This document shows, piece by piece, positions 7,873-16,101 of a stretch of DNA of 64,000 nt (position 1 is the stretch's first letter; each line of letters starts with the position of its first letter). Location of the stretch: NCBI GenBank assembly GCA_963516675.1, contig CAUQBH010000009.1, forward strand, positions 30,345-94,344. The letters run 5' to 3'. Source of the DNA: JABCPE02 sp963516675 (GTDB taxonomy: Bacteria; Bacteroidota; Bacteroidia; Flavobacteriales; Weeksellaceae). Both the position numbers and the translations under genes were made by a program. The notes beneath the pieces were generated by a model that saw nothing but the letters and a program-made list of their open reading frames with translations, was not told the DNA's origin and searched no databases.

Positions 7873-8552
7873 TATTTTAGGCTTTCTTTGACATAAATCG
7901 TATTTTCTACAAAATTCCCATCTTCATCTTGGTATAATTCAAAAAATGCACCTATAATATTTATTTTACTGCATTTTTCAATATTTTTAATATCGGTATA
8001 GTAATATCCTTTTTCCATATCGCATTTTACATTTATTATTCCCTTCTTTTCATTATCACAATTTAAGTAATAGCCGAAATCTCCTTGTTGATTTATTTTC
8101 GTAAAACCGATAGGTGTGTAAAAAATTATTCTATAAGTATCACTTCCTATTTTCTTCTTTTCATAAAACTTACTTTTTGTTTTATCTATTTCTTTTGAAT
8201 TGTAATAAATATACTGACTTATTTCCTCATTATTTCCAATGATTTCATAGAGTAATTTTACACTTTTATCATTGTTTTTGTCTGTAATATTCCACCAATC
8301 TTTTTTCTTCCTCTTACTATCTAAAAATCCTGTGATATAGTAATTATTAAATTCTCCTGAAACGAATTTCGTAGAATCATCGACCCTTTTTTCTTTGTAA
8401 TTCTTCCATGAAGAAACATTGGTCGCAACAGCAAAATGTTCTTTTACTGTTAATTTCGAATTTTCATCTTCCCTCTTTTCCACTCTGTCTTTCGGCTTTT
8501 TACAACTTAGTAATAGACCGAAAGACAAAATGATAATTGATAAATATTTCAT
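7872..8552 (-). CDS. Putative lipoprotein, unidentified
   Basis: The 226-residue protein begins with a lipoprotein signal peptide: MKYLSIIILSFG followed by the lipobox LLSC at about residue 17, then a charged KKPKDRVEKRED stretch. The mature part is polar and rich in Lys, Tyr and Asp, with no domain I recognise. It probably sits in the periplasm or outer membrane. It starts 24 bp after the coaX stop, suggesting co-transcription. Its own stop touches a decayed copy of the coaX tail, marking the gene as a later arrival at this locus. AT content looks higher than in the flanking coaX and mnmA genes, which fits acquisition, though I have not computed it. Confidence 0.75.
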   Translation of the reverse strand: MKYLSIIILSFGLLLSCKKPKDRVEKREDENSKLTVKEHFAVATNVSSWKNYKEKRVDDSTKFVSGEFNNYYITGFLDSKRKKKDWWNITDKNNDKSVKLLYEIIGNNEEISQYIYYNSKEIDKTKSKFYEKKKIGSDTYRIIFYTPIGFTKINQQGDFGYYLNCDNEKKGIINVKCDMEKGYYYTDIKNIEKCSKINIIGAFFELYQDEDGNFVENTIYVKESLK

Positions 8553-8576
8553 TATTTCATACTTTTTAGAAACCAG

Positions 8577-9341
8577 CTACCCCTCCTTCCCCAAGAAATA
8601 AAGCCCTTTCAGTGTGTGGAGATGGTCGCCGACATCTATCTTATCGGTCAGTGGTTTATAGATGTGGGAAACCCCGCCTGTCGCGATTACGAAACATTTA
8701 TCCTTCACTTCGTTATTCACCCTTTCTATGAAACCTTCCACCATTCCCAGATAGCCGTAGACCATACCGCTGACCATACAAGAAACCGTATCCTGCCCCA
8801 AGACAGTTTTCGGTGGAGCCAGCTCTATCTCTGGGAGCTGGGCAGTCTGCTGAACTAGACTATTCAGCGAAGTGACAATCCCAGGCGCGATGATAACACC
8901 CTGAGTTTCACCCTTTTCATCCACACAGCTCACCGTAAGGGCTGTTCCAAAATCTATGATAATCTTCTTTTTGTCTTTGGGATAAAGATAATGCGCTGCC
9001 ACCAAATTGGCATAAATATCAGTTCCCATTTGGCTAGATTTATGGCTGACACCTGAGGGCGTACTTCTATTTACCAAAACAGGTTCCAGACCATGTATTT
9101 TCTTCAAAGCGCTGCTAATCACCGTTGTAAGCTGCGGTACCACAGAACCAATGATGATTTTCTGAAACTCATCTACTTTGACCTGATAAGTCTGATAAAA
9201 CAAAAGAAACTGCGAATAAAATTCATCTTTCGTGCGGTAAGGCTTGGTATTGATAACCCATGATGTCTGGCATTCATCACCGCTAAATATCCCAAAACGG
9301 ATATTCGTGTTTCCTATATTGACTACTAAAGTTTTGCTCAT
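8577..9341 (-). CDS. coaX: Type III pantothenate kinase
   Basis: CoaX phosphorylates pantothenate, the first step of coenzyme A synthesis, and needs a monovalent cation. The 254-residue ASKHA-fold protein shows the ATP-binding opening VVNIGNTNIRFGIF, the central IIDFGTALTVSCVD motif with the conserved Asp, APGIVTSLNSLV, and the late SGMVYGYLGMVEGF and ATGGVSHI segments. The first motif is NIGNT where most family members have D-x-G-N-T/S, so the usual first aspartate is an asparagine. The gene follows the M1 peptidase gene by 24 bp on the same strand and is followed by a lipoprotein gene and a duplicated coaX tail. Confidence 0.93.
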   Translation of the reverse strand: MSKTLVVNIGNTNIRFGIFSGDECQTSWVINTKPYRTKDEFYSQFLLFYQTYQVKVDEFQKIIIGSVVPQLTTVISSALKKIHGLEPVLVNRSTPSGVSHKSSQMGTDIYANLVAAHYLYPKDKKKIIIDFGTALTVSCVDEKGETQGVIIAPGIVTSLNSLVQQTAQLPEIELAPPKTVLGQDTVSCMVSGMVYGYLGMVEGFIERVNNEVKDKCFVIATGGVSHIYKPLTDKIDVGDHLHTLKGLYFLGKEG

Positions 9342-9365
9342 TTTCGTGTATTTTTGAAAAATTAC

Positions 9366-11222
9366 TTATTTCACTTCCAAGAAGTTGTCCTCTGGATTTA
9401 CATCGGCTAATCTTTGGGTAAAATCTATTCCCATAGCTTGGAGTTTTTCCTTCCCGAAAGGTATCGTAAAGGTGTAATAATTCGCCGTCCAGTTCCAATA
9501 ACCAAGGGTAGTAAAATTCCCAAAGAAATCAGATTTTTTCGGCTCTCTCATCATATTGAGCGGAATGTGATAGTTCACTATTTTGTTGTCTTTTGTCAAT
9601 ACAGAGAAGTCTATCGGCATTGGGATTGTTCCTTTATTGACAAGGGTAACGGTCGTAAATCCATCGCCGTATTTTACATCTTTTATTGCGTAATCTATGG
9701 TTTTAGTAGTGTTTATCCAGTAATGATAAAACCATTTCAGATCCATTCCCGAAACTTTCTGTGCTATATGCATAAAATCACGCCCTGTAGGGTGTTTCAT
9801 AGACCATTCATCATAGTATTTTCTCATGATTTTAGACAAAGTCTCTTCCCCTACGATATAGCCCAATTCTACTAAAAATAGCTCGCCTTTGGTGTAAGAT
9901 GCCACGCTATAAGCCGAACCGTGGTCATGGTGGTCAGCAAGCCAAACCGCAGGTTCTTCTATCTTTCTTTTGGTGAACGCCACATAGCTCTGGATAGCAT
10001 CCGTGAAAGGATTAGGCTGCGGCTGAACTGGCGGGAACAATCGGTAAAGAACATAATCCTGTGCATAAGTCGTAAAACCTTCATCCAGCCAAGGAGCCAC
10101 GCTCTCATTGGTCGCGAGCATCTGCTGATACCAAGAATGCGCCCCCTCATGCACCATCAGACTCACAAGACCTTCCAAGTCTTTCGCCTCGCCCAGCATC
10201 AGCGTACACATTCCGTATTCCATACCGCCGTCTCCCCCTTGGATAAAGCTGTAGCTTGGATAAACATACCTTCCAAAAGTAGCATTCATGATTTGGAAAA
10301 ATTTCGCAGCAAGTGGTTTTGCTTCTTCCCAATATTTCGTTTTTTCTGATTTTTGATAAACGAAATATAGTTTAGGCCCATCGATTACGGTCATCTCTTC
10401 CACCGAAAAATCTGGGTCTGCCGCCCAAGCGAAATCCAAAATATTTTTGGCTCTCCATCTCCAAGTTGCCTTTCCGTTTCTATCTTCTTTGATTGTAGGA
10501 TTTTGTGCATATCCTTTCACTTCGTTAGGGTTTTGGAGCGTTCCTCCTGCTCCGATAACATAGTCTTTGTCAATATGTATTGTCACATCAAAATCACCAA
10601 ACGGCGCATGAAACTCCCTTCCTACATAGTCAAAAGTCGCCCAGCCGTCATAGTCGTATTCTGCGATTTTAGGATACCACTGGGACATAGACATTTCCAC
10701 GCCTTCTCGGTTGTTTCGCCCTGCTCTTCGGATTTGGTGTGGAATCACTGCATCCCAGTCCATTGTGAAAGTTGTAGTGGAATTTGGTTTCAAAGGTTCA
10801 TTCAGATAAACTTTCATTATTGTTTCCTGAACTTCGAATTTTAGGTCTTTGTCTTTTTGTTTTATCCAGTTTATTTTCTGGCTTCCCTCTTCATTAGCAG
10901 GAATAGAAGCCAAACGAGAGACTGGTTTCCCATTTACTTTGGTCATCAGACGCCCGTCTGCATTCAGTCCTTGGTTGGTCACCCTTTGGTCCATCATAGA
11001 ATTAGGCTTAAAGGCATTCCAATACAGGTGAAAATACACCACTCTGAGCTCATCAGGCGAGTTGTTCGTGTATTCTATGCTCTGTTTTCCGTGGTAAGAA
11101 TAGTTAGACGCATCTACATCGATGTTCATTTTGTACTTCACATATTGCTGATAATAAGCTCCTTTCTGAGCAGACAGCATGAATGAAAAGCAAAAGCCGA
11201 TTAGTAAAATTACTTTTTTCAT
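9366..11222 (-). CDS. M1 family aminopeptidase, exported
   Basis: A 618-residue zinc aminopeptidase of the M1 (gluzincin) family. It has a signal peptide (MKKVILLIGFCFSFMLSAQ), a beta-rich N-domain, a GGMEYGMCT substrate-binding loop, and the zinc motif VHEGAHSWYQ near residue 357 with the third ligand in LDEGFTTYAQDY. The usual fourth domain is short, as in the smaller flavobacterial M1 proteins of this length. The product should act in the periplasm or at the cell surface in peptide use. A TAnnTTTG box at 11316-11323 would give a leader of about 90 nt. coaX lies downstream in the same direction. Confidence 0.93.
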   Translation of the reverse strand: MKKVILLIGFCFSFMLSAQKGAYYQQYVKYKMNIDVDASNYSYHGKQSIEYTNNSPDELRVVYFHLYWNAFKPNSMMDQRVTNQGLNADGRLMTKVNGKPVSRLASIPANEEGSQKINWIKQKDKDLKFEVQETIMKVYLNEPLKPNSTTTFTMDWDAVIPHQIRRAGRNNREGVEMSMSQWYPKIAEYDYDGWATFDYVGREFHAPFGDFDVTIHIDKDYVIGAGGTLQNPNEVKGYAQNPTIKEDRNGKATWRWRAKNILDFAWAADPDFSVEEMTVIDGPKLYFVYQKSEKTKYWEEAKPLAAKFFQIMNATFGRYVYPSYSFIQGGDGGMEYGMCTLMLGEAKDLEGLVSLMVHEGAHSWYQQMLATNESVAPWLDEGFTTYAQDYVLYRLFPPVQPQPNPFTDAIQSYVAFTKRKIEEPAVWLADHHDHGSAYSVASYTKGELFLVELGYIVGEETLSKIMRKYYDEWSMKHPTGRDFMHIAQKVSGMDLKWFYHYWINTTKTIDYAIKDVKYGDGFTTVTLVNKGTIPMPIDFSVLTKDNKIVNYHIPLNMMREPKKSDFFGNFTTLGYWNWTANYYTFTIPFGKEKLQAMGIDFTQRLADVNPEDNFLEVK

Positions 11223-11257
11223 ATTTTATAAATTATTGTTTATTTCTTCTGTAAAAA

Positions 11258-11323
11258 TATTTTTGCATTAAAACACTGAATTTTGTTTAAAAACACTTTA
11301 ATGCTTTTATTTATGCAAAAATA
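11258..11323. repeat. Inverted repeat in the M1 peptidase/pabB divergent promoter region
   Basis: TATTTTTGCAT at 11258-11268 and ATGCAAAAATA at 11313-11323 form a perfect 11-bp inverted repeat. A second nested pair, GCATTAAA and TTTAATGC, lies just inside. Each outer arm contains a TAnnTTTG promoter box; the right arm, read on the minus strand, is the best candidate promoter for the M1 peptidase gene. It may be only facing promoters, or an operator. Confidence 0.5.
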
Positions 11324-11335
11324 AAGTTTTAGTTT

Positions 11336-11343
11336 TATTTTTG
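11336..11343 (+). promoter_or_regulatory. -7 box of pabB, only 4 nt from the ATG
   Basis: TATTTTTG matches TAnnTTTG and ends 4 nt before the pabB ATG at 11348. Transcription from here would begin at or next to the start codon, giving a leaderless mRNA. Confidence 0.65.
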
Positions 11344-11347
11344 CACT

Positions 11348-12322
11348 ATGAAAAATCTTCAAGGCTCTTTTGAGAAAATGAACTTCCTCTCTGCGAATAA
11401 AATTCCTTTCTTTTTTATGATTGATTTTTTGGCTCAGAATATCATCATTCTCGAAGAAAAAGATTTGGAAAAGGCAGATATTTTCATCAAATTTCCTGAC
11501 TTCAAATTTGAAAAACCAATTCAAAATTCAGAAAAAAATATTTTCTGGGAAAATTTCCCACAGAGCAGGGAAGATTACCAAAAAGGCTTTGAAATTGTTC
11601 AAAAAAATCTAAAAGGCGGAAATTCCTACCTAGCCAACTACACCTGCCAGACGGAGATAAAAACCAACCTTTCTTTAAAGGAAATTTACAAAATTTCTGA
11701 TGCGAAATACAAAGTCTATTTCGATGACCAATTTGTATTTTTTTCGCCAGAAACTTTCGTGGAAATCAAAGAAAATAAAATCTTCACCTACCCAATGAAA
11801 GGCACCATCGATGCCTCTGTGGAGAACGCTGTCAATGTCCTGAAAGAAGACAAAAAAGAGCTTGCCGAACATTATACGGTGGTGGATTTATTACGAAACG
11901 ACCTGAGCATGGTGGCGGATAATGTCCAGCTGGAAGAGTTCCAAAGGATAGATTTCATTAAAACCCGCCAAAGGGATTTATACGCCATGAGTTCCAAAAT
12001 TTCAGGAGAGCTAAAACCTGAATTTCAACAAAATATAGGCGACATTCTCCAAAAACTGCTTCCCGCAGGGTCTATTTTGGGCGCACCGAAAATGAAGACT
12101 TTGGAAATTGTTTTAGAAGCAGAAAATTACCAAAGAGGCTTTTACACAGGCGTTTGCGGCTGGTTTGACGGCAGAAATCTGGACAGCTGTGTGATGATTC
12201 GTTTTATAGAAAAAGAAAACGAAAAATTCTATTTCAAAAGCGGCGGCGGAATCACCCATATGAGCCAGCTGGAAGATGAATATCAAGAAATGAAAAATAA
12301 AATATATGTCCCAATTTATTGA
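11348..12322 (+). CDS. pabB: Aminodeoxychorismate synthase component I
   Basis: PabB aminates chorismate to 4-amino-4-deoxychorismate for folate synthesis, using ammonia from a PabA partner not present in this window. The 324-residue protein matches the chorismate-binding domain: GGNSYLANYTCQTEI, the PMKGTID signature, VVDLLRNDLSMVA, PAGSILGAPKMKTLEI and YTGVCGWFDG. It is short because the N-terminal region is reduced, as in stand-alone flavobacterial PabB. The 3' end overlaps the next gene by 17 bp, so the two are translationally coupled. The promoter box almost touches the ATG. Confidence 0.92.
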   Translation: MKNLQGSFEKMNFLSANKIPFFFMIDFLAQNIIILEEKDLEKADIFIKFPDFKFEKPIQNSEKNIFWENFPQSREDYQKGFEIVQKNLKGGNSYLANYTCQTEIKTNLSLKEIYKISDAKYKVYFDDQFVFFSPETFVEIKENKIFTYPMKGTIDASVENAVNVLKEDKKELAEHYTVVDLLRNDLSMVADNVQLEEFQRIDFIKTRQRDLYAMSSKISGELKPEFQQNIGDILQKLLPAGSILGAPKMKTLEIVLEAENYQRGFYTGVCGWFDGRNLDSCVMIRFIEKENEKFYFKSGGGITHMSQLEDEYQEMKNKIYVPIY

Positions 12323-12899
12323 AAGTATAAAAGTAGAAGACCAAAAAGCATTCTTATTAGACCTTCATCAGCAGAGGGTTCGCGAGACTTTTGCACATTT
12401 CGGGAAGGAGTGCAGTATAGATTTAGAAAAGATTTTCAAGGACTTAGAGCATGATGAAGACGGACTCTACAAACTGCGCATCGTGTATGATTTGGAAGGA
12501 AATTTCAAATCCCAAATGCTTCCATATGCGTTTCCAGAAATAGAAACTTTTGAACTGGTGGAAAATAATGATTTTTCGTATGATTTCAAATTTGCAGACC
12601 GCACAGAATTTGAAAAAATGAAGAAAAAAGCCCGAGCACAGGAAATCATCATCGTGAAAAATGGACAGATTACGGACACTTCATTTTCTAATCTTCTGTT
12701 CCTAAAAAACCAAACTTGGTACACACCTAAAAGTTTCTTGCTCAATGGTGTTCAGCGGCAAAACCTCCTAAAACAAGGAATAATAAAAGAAACAGAAATC
12801 ACCCTACAAAACCTAAACGAATTTTCTCATTTTCAGCTCATCAACGCCATGAATGAGTTCAACCAAGATTTTGTGTATTCCATAGAAGAGCTAAAATAA
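12306..12899 (+). CDS. pabC: Aminotransferase class IV protein, probable aminodeoxychorismate lyase
   Basis: A 197-residue PLP-dependent class IV protein. It would release pyruvate from aminodeoxychorismate to give p-aminobenzoate. Family features are QQRVRETFAHFG near the N-terminus, a Lys-containing IIVKNGQITDTSFSNLLFL block (the D/E-x-x-x-x-N pattern of the fold), and LLNGVQRQNLL near the end. It is shorter than classic PabC (about 270), with a reduced N-terminal subdomain. It overlaps pabB, and this neighbourhood supports the folate role. By sequence alone a branched-chain-like aminotransferase role would not be excluded. Confidence 0.82.
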   Translation: MSQFIESIKVEDQKAFLLDLHQQRVRETFAHFGKECSIDLEKIFKDLEHDEDGLYKLRIVYDLEGNFKSQMLPYAFPEIETFELVENNDFSYDFKFADRTEFEKMKKKARAQEIIIVKNGQITDTSFSNLLFLKNQTWYTPKSFLLNGVQRQNLLKQGIIKETEITLQNLNEFSHFQLINAMNEFNQDFVYSIEELK

Positions 12900-12900
12900 A

Positions 12901-12926
12901 AAGCGGATATCTATTGATACCCGCTT
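12901..12926 (-). terminator. Terminator between pabC and a convergent lipoprotein gene
   Basis: An 11-bp stem with one G-T wobble, AAGCGGATATC with GATACCCGCTT, and a 4-nt loop. The T-run is on the minus strand, so it mainly serves the lipoprotein gene ending at 12934. Confidence 0.7.
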
Positions 12927-12933
12927 AGTTATT

Positions 12934-13359
12934 TTATAACTTTGTGTAAGTATTTCTTTTTGAACCATCACTACTTGTATAAACCATGGTATTACCATTA
13001 ATTTCAAGTTTATACTTTGATCCTGAAGAAAATACAAGAATATCATTCTCTATTTTATAAGTTCCTCCACCAACAAGATTTGTTAAAGCTCTATCGCTAT
13101 AACGCTTATAACCTCCATTTGCATCATAAACTTCATATGACTCAGTTACTGGACTTTCTGTAAACTTTCCTCCTACTTTTCCTTCTTTTTTCGTCAGTTT
13201 CCATGTTCCTAATATAGCCTGCTCTAAAGGAACTGCTGTTATAGCTGGTACATTACTATCACTACTTCTACTACATGATGTAAGTGAAGTTCCTACTAAC
13301 CCTACAGCTGCAAGAGCAGCAATAGAAAACACTCTTCTAGATAATTTTTTAAATTTCAT
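12934..13359 (-). CDS. Lipocalin-like lipoprotein
   Basis: The 141-residue protein has a twin-arginine-like basic N-terminus (KKLSRRVFSIAALAAVG) and a lipobox LTSC at about residue 29, followed by a Ser-rich linker. The mature domain has the pattern of flavobacterial lipocalin-like (DUF4923/DUF5004-type) lipoproteins: ILGTWKLTKKEG early, then beta strands such as GGTYKIENDILVF and KYKLEINGNTMVYTSSDG. Expected on the periplasmic face of the outer membrane; ligand unknown. TAnnTTTG boxes on the minus strand near 13441-13448 and 13462-13469 could both serve it. Confidence 0.78.
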   Translation of the reverse strand: MKFKKLSRRVFSIAALAAVGLVGTSLTSCSRSSDSNVPAITAVPLEQAILGTWKLTKKEGKVGGKFTESPVTESYEVYDANGGYKRYSDRALTNLVGGGTYKIENDILVFSSGSKYKLEINGNTMVYTSSDGSKRNTYTKL

Positions 13360-13528
13360 AAATTCTAAATTTTATGCTCCTAATAATATAATAAACTTAG
13401 GAACTGGTTGAACAATTATTTTTTAACCTGATTCATACAACAAATGTATAAAACACCTTTGCAAATTTAACAAATTTTTAACACAAAACCAAAACAACCT
13501 ACTTTTATTTAGAATTTAAAAATCAAAA

Positions 13529-13960
13529 TCATCGTTTTCCCTTGAAAAACTCACTGACCAAAAGGGAGCATTCTTCCTCTAAAACGCCCGTGATGATTTC
13601 GGTTTTAGGGTGGAGTTCTATTCCTTTGTTTAGAAAACCGCGCTTTTCATCCCTTGCTCCGATAATCAAGCGGGAAATCTGCGACCAAAACAAAGCCCCA
13701 GCGCACATCATGCACGGCTCCAGAGTCACATACATCGTGCAGTCTTTCAGGTATTTACCACCAAGTAAATTAGCCGCCGAGGTTATGCTCTGCATTTCGG
13801 CGTGGGCTGTGATGTCGTTTAGTCGTTCGGTGAGATTATGCCCTCTAGCTATGATTTTGTTATTACAAACTATCACACAGCCTATCGGAACTTCCTCTTC
13901 TTCAAGGGCATAGCGAGCCTCTTGGAGAGCTGCTTTCATAAAATATTCGTCGGAAAACAT
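13529..13960 (-). CDS. tadA: tRNA adenosine(34) deaminase TadA
   Basis: TadA converts A34 to inosine in tRNA-Arg(ACG). The 143-residue protein carries the zinc deaminase motifs HAEMQSI (ligand His and catalytic Glu) and PCMMCAGAL (two Cys ligands), and an MKAALQEARYALEEEEVPIGCVIV start typical of TadA. The general nucleoside deaminase family looks similar, but length and motif spacing favour TadA. A minus-strand TATTTTTG at 13978-13985 lies 17 bp upstream of the ATG. It is divergent from the next gene. Confidence 0.92.
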   Translation of the reverse strand: MFSDEYFMKAALQEARYALEEEEVPIGCVIVCNNKIIARGHNLTERLNDITAHAEMQSITSAANLLGGKYLKDCTMYVTLEPCMMCAGALFWSQISRLIIGARDEKRGFLNKGIELHPKTEIITGVLEEECSLLVSEFFKGKR

Positions 13961-13977
13961 ATTTCTAAATGTTTCAG

Positions 13978-13985
13978 CAAAAATA
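13978..13985 (-). promoter_or_regulatory. -7 box of tadA
   Basis: Minus-strand TATTTTTG matches TAnnTTTG, 17 bp upstream of the tadA ATG. No well-placed TTG was seen. Confidence 0.5.
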
Positions 13986-14036
13986 GAAAATAAAAATCTG
14001 CTTTCATGGGAAATGTTCTTTTCTGTTATATTTTTC

Positions 14037-14044
14037 TAATTTTG
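14037..14044 (+). promoter_or_regulatory. -7 box next to the start of the polytopic membrane protein
   Basis: TAATTTTG matches TAnnTTTG and ends 5 nt before the ATG at 14050, so the mRNA should be leaderless or nearly so. Confidence 0.6.
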
Positions 14045-14049
14045 CAGTG

Positions 14050-15327
14050 ATGACAAAACTAAAATCAAAAATCCAAAGCGCCCTTTCCCTTCTCTTCCCA
14101 AATAACAAAGCTGAATATCTTTTATTCGGCTTATTTGTGCTTGTTTATGGAAGTTTAGGAAGTATCATCGCACTGAAATACCGCATCATTTTTGATGACC
14201 GTATTCCATGGGATGCTTATTTTAGTTTTGATAACCGAGCAATTATCATGACTGGCGGAGGTTTTGAACGGCATCCACTGTCTATCTATTTTTTTGATTT
14301 TTTACGGAATTTTGCACTTTTCGTTTCTAGCGGCAAGAAAAACGAGATTTTCAGACTGGTTTGGGCATGGCTCAGCACCATTACTATTAGTTTGACTTTG
14401 GTTCAGATTTATAAATATTTGACCAATATCACTTTGATTTCTAAAAAATCAGCATGGATTTTGACCATTTTTTTTGCTTTTTTCTCTACGAATATCCTTT
14501 TGTCTTTTACTCCCGAAACTTACACTTATTCGCTCTTTTTTCTGACCTTTTTTAATTATTACACTGCAAAAAAAATCCAGCAGAAACAGAGCATTCCCTT
14601 TTTCCCGATGATGCTCTCTGGCGTAGCGATTGGAGGGCTTACCATCACGAATATTGTCAAAACTTACATTCCTATTTTATTTGAAAAAAGGCTTTTTCTG
14701 TCTTGGAAAAAATTCTGGCAAGCGACTCTGAAAGTAGCCCTTTCCGCTGGAATTTTCATTCTATTGTTCCTGATGCGAATGGATTTTAATTTGAAGCAAA
14801 TTCTTACTAAAACCGATGAGCAGTATGAAAAGTTTTCCAGCGCCAAATCTGTACCTTTTTGGGATATGGTAACCTCTTGGTTTTTAGGTGGAAACATATT
14901 ATTCCCTGGGTTCATTATTAAAAACTATAACAACAAGAAAGGATTTGAATACAAAGCCCTTTTTATGGATGTTTATAAATCTGACTGGCCTTATCTCTTT
15001 GTTGGGATTTTGCTCATATTGGTGATTTGGAGCATTATAAAAAACTTGAAAAATACTTATTTCCAGATACTTACACTTTCATTTTTAGTGGATATCATCA
15101 TACACTGCGTCCTAAAATTCGGGCTCAATGTTTCTTATATCTATGGAGGACATTTCGTTTTTGTCTATCCGCTGTTCCTTAGCTGGCTGTTTCATTCTTA
15201 CCAAAAACAGCCCAAAATCCTGAATTTCTTGGTTTTCGTCGTTCTTGTTCTGTGTGTTTATTTGGCGGCAAATAACATCTACAGAATGAATGATTTTTTC
15301 ATTTTTTTGGAAACTTATTATAAATAG
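14050..15327 (+). CDS. Polytopic inner-membrane protein, GT-C-like (DUF6080 type)
   Basis: A 425-residue protein with about 10-11 hydrophobic segments. The early loop (IIFDDRIPWDAYFSFDN), followed by ERHPLSIYFF, resembles the first periplasmic loop of GT-C glycosyltransferase-like membrane proteins, where acidic residues sit near the active site. I associate it with the DUF6080 family, but with limited certainty, and its substrate is unknown. The start is ATG 14050; the in-frame GTG at 14047 immediately before it adds only one residue. It stands alone, and no terminator was recognised downstream. Confidence 0.7.
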   Translation: MTKLKSKIQSALSLLFPNNKAEYLLFGLFVLVYGSLGSIIALKYRIIFDDRIPWDAYFSFDNRAIIMTGGGFERHPLSIYFFDFLRNFALFVSSGKKNEIFRLVWAWLSTITISLTLVQIYKYLTNITLISKKSAWILTIFFAFFSTNILLSFTPETYTYSLFFLTFFNYYTAKKIQQKQSIPFFPMMLSGVAIGGLTITNIVKTYIPILFEKRLFLSWKKFWQATLKVALSAGIFILLFLMRMDFNLKQILTKTDEQYEKFSSAKSVPFWDMVTSWFLGGNILFPGFIIKNYNNKKGFEYKALFMDVYKSDWPYLFVGILLILVIWSIIKNLKNTYFQILTLSFLVDIIIHCVLKFGLNVSYIYGGHFVFVYPLFLSWLFHSYQKQPKILNFLVFVVLVLCVYLAANNIYRMNDFFIFLETYYK

Positions 15328-15448
15328 TTTTTCTCTTTTCGATGATTTTTCTTTAAAAAATGTAAATTTTTATCACTGAAAATCAACAACTTACAAAAAA
15401 CCTGTAAACTTGGAAACTTTTTTTTACTTTTTTGTTTCCTGGTTTTTA

Positions 15449-15456
15449 TATATTTG
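15449..15456 (+). promoter_or_regulatory. -7 box of the TetR/RND efflux operon
   Basis: TATATTTG matches TAnnTTTG and ends 21 nt before the TetR ATG at 15478. A TTG at 15432-15434 is closer than the usual spacing. As the regulator is the first gene, its own operator probably overlaps this site. Confidence 0.55.
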
Positions 15457-15477
15457 CAAAACAAAATCGGACAAGAT

Positions 15478-16101
15478 ATGAAAGACACTATATTAGAAAA
15501 ATCAAAGGAACTATTCCTTAGGAATGGCTTTAAGACCGTTGGGATGGATGATATTGCACAATCTCTTCATATTTCGAAAAAGACCATTTATCAGTATTTT
15601 CCATCAAAAGAAGATTTAGTAAAGGCTACTCTGGATTATGTGTATAATCTGGCTTTCAGCAAAGTTGCAGAAATATCAGGAAAATGCGAAACTGCTATCC
15701 ATGAGCATTTCAAAATCAAAGAATCAATAGATGGTATTTTAGGGAAGGATTTTGAAACTTCTCCTTGTTTCTTTCAGCTGAAAAAATATTACCCAGAGCT
15801 TTGTTATGATTTTGAAAAAAGACGCTGTAAGGATGTGAAAACCCACATCGAAAAAAACATAAGTGAGGGAATAAAACAAGGTGTCTACCGAGAAAATTTG
15901 GATAAAACTTTTCTGGCCGTCCAGTTTATCGCAGGAAGTGATGCCATTGATTTGTATGAAGCATTCCCAGAAGAAATAGGAAAAAGTATATCAATAAAAG
16001 AACATGATAACAAATTTTTAGAATTTTATCTAAGGTCAATCGTAACGCCAAAAGGTTTAGAAATAGTAGAAAATTTAATAAAAAAAGAAAATGAAATATA
16101 G
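15478..16101 (+). CDS. TetR/AcrR family transcriptional regulator
   Basis: A 207-residue regulator, probably controlling the efflux operon it heads. The N-terminal helix-turn-helix is clear: ILEKSKELFLRNGFKTVGMDDIA, then HISKKTIYQYFPSKEDL. The C-terminal ligand-binding domain is divergent, as is normal for the family. I chose ATG 15478; the in-frame TTG at 15454 lies inside the promoter box. The stop overlaps the tolC-like gene start by 11 bp, so regulator and pump genes are co-transcribed and the regulator likely autoregulates. Confidence 0.92.
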   Translation: MKDTILEKSKELFLRNGFKTVGMDDIAQSLHISKKTIYQYFPSKEDLVKATLDYVYNLAFSKVAEISGKCETAIHEHFKIKESIDGILGKDFETSPCFFQLKKYYPELCYDFEKRRCKDVKTHIEKNISEGIKQGVYRENLDKTFLAVQFIAGSDAIDLYEAFPEEIGKSISIKEHDNKFLEFYLRSIVTPKGLEIVENLIKKENEI

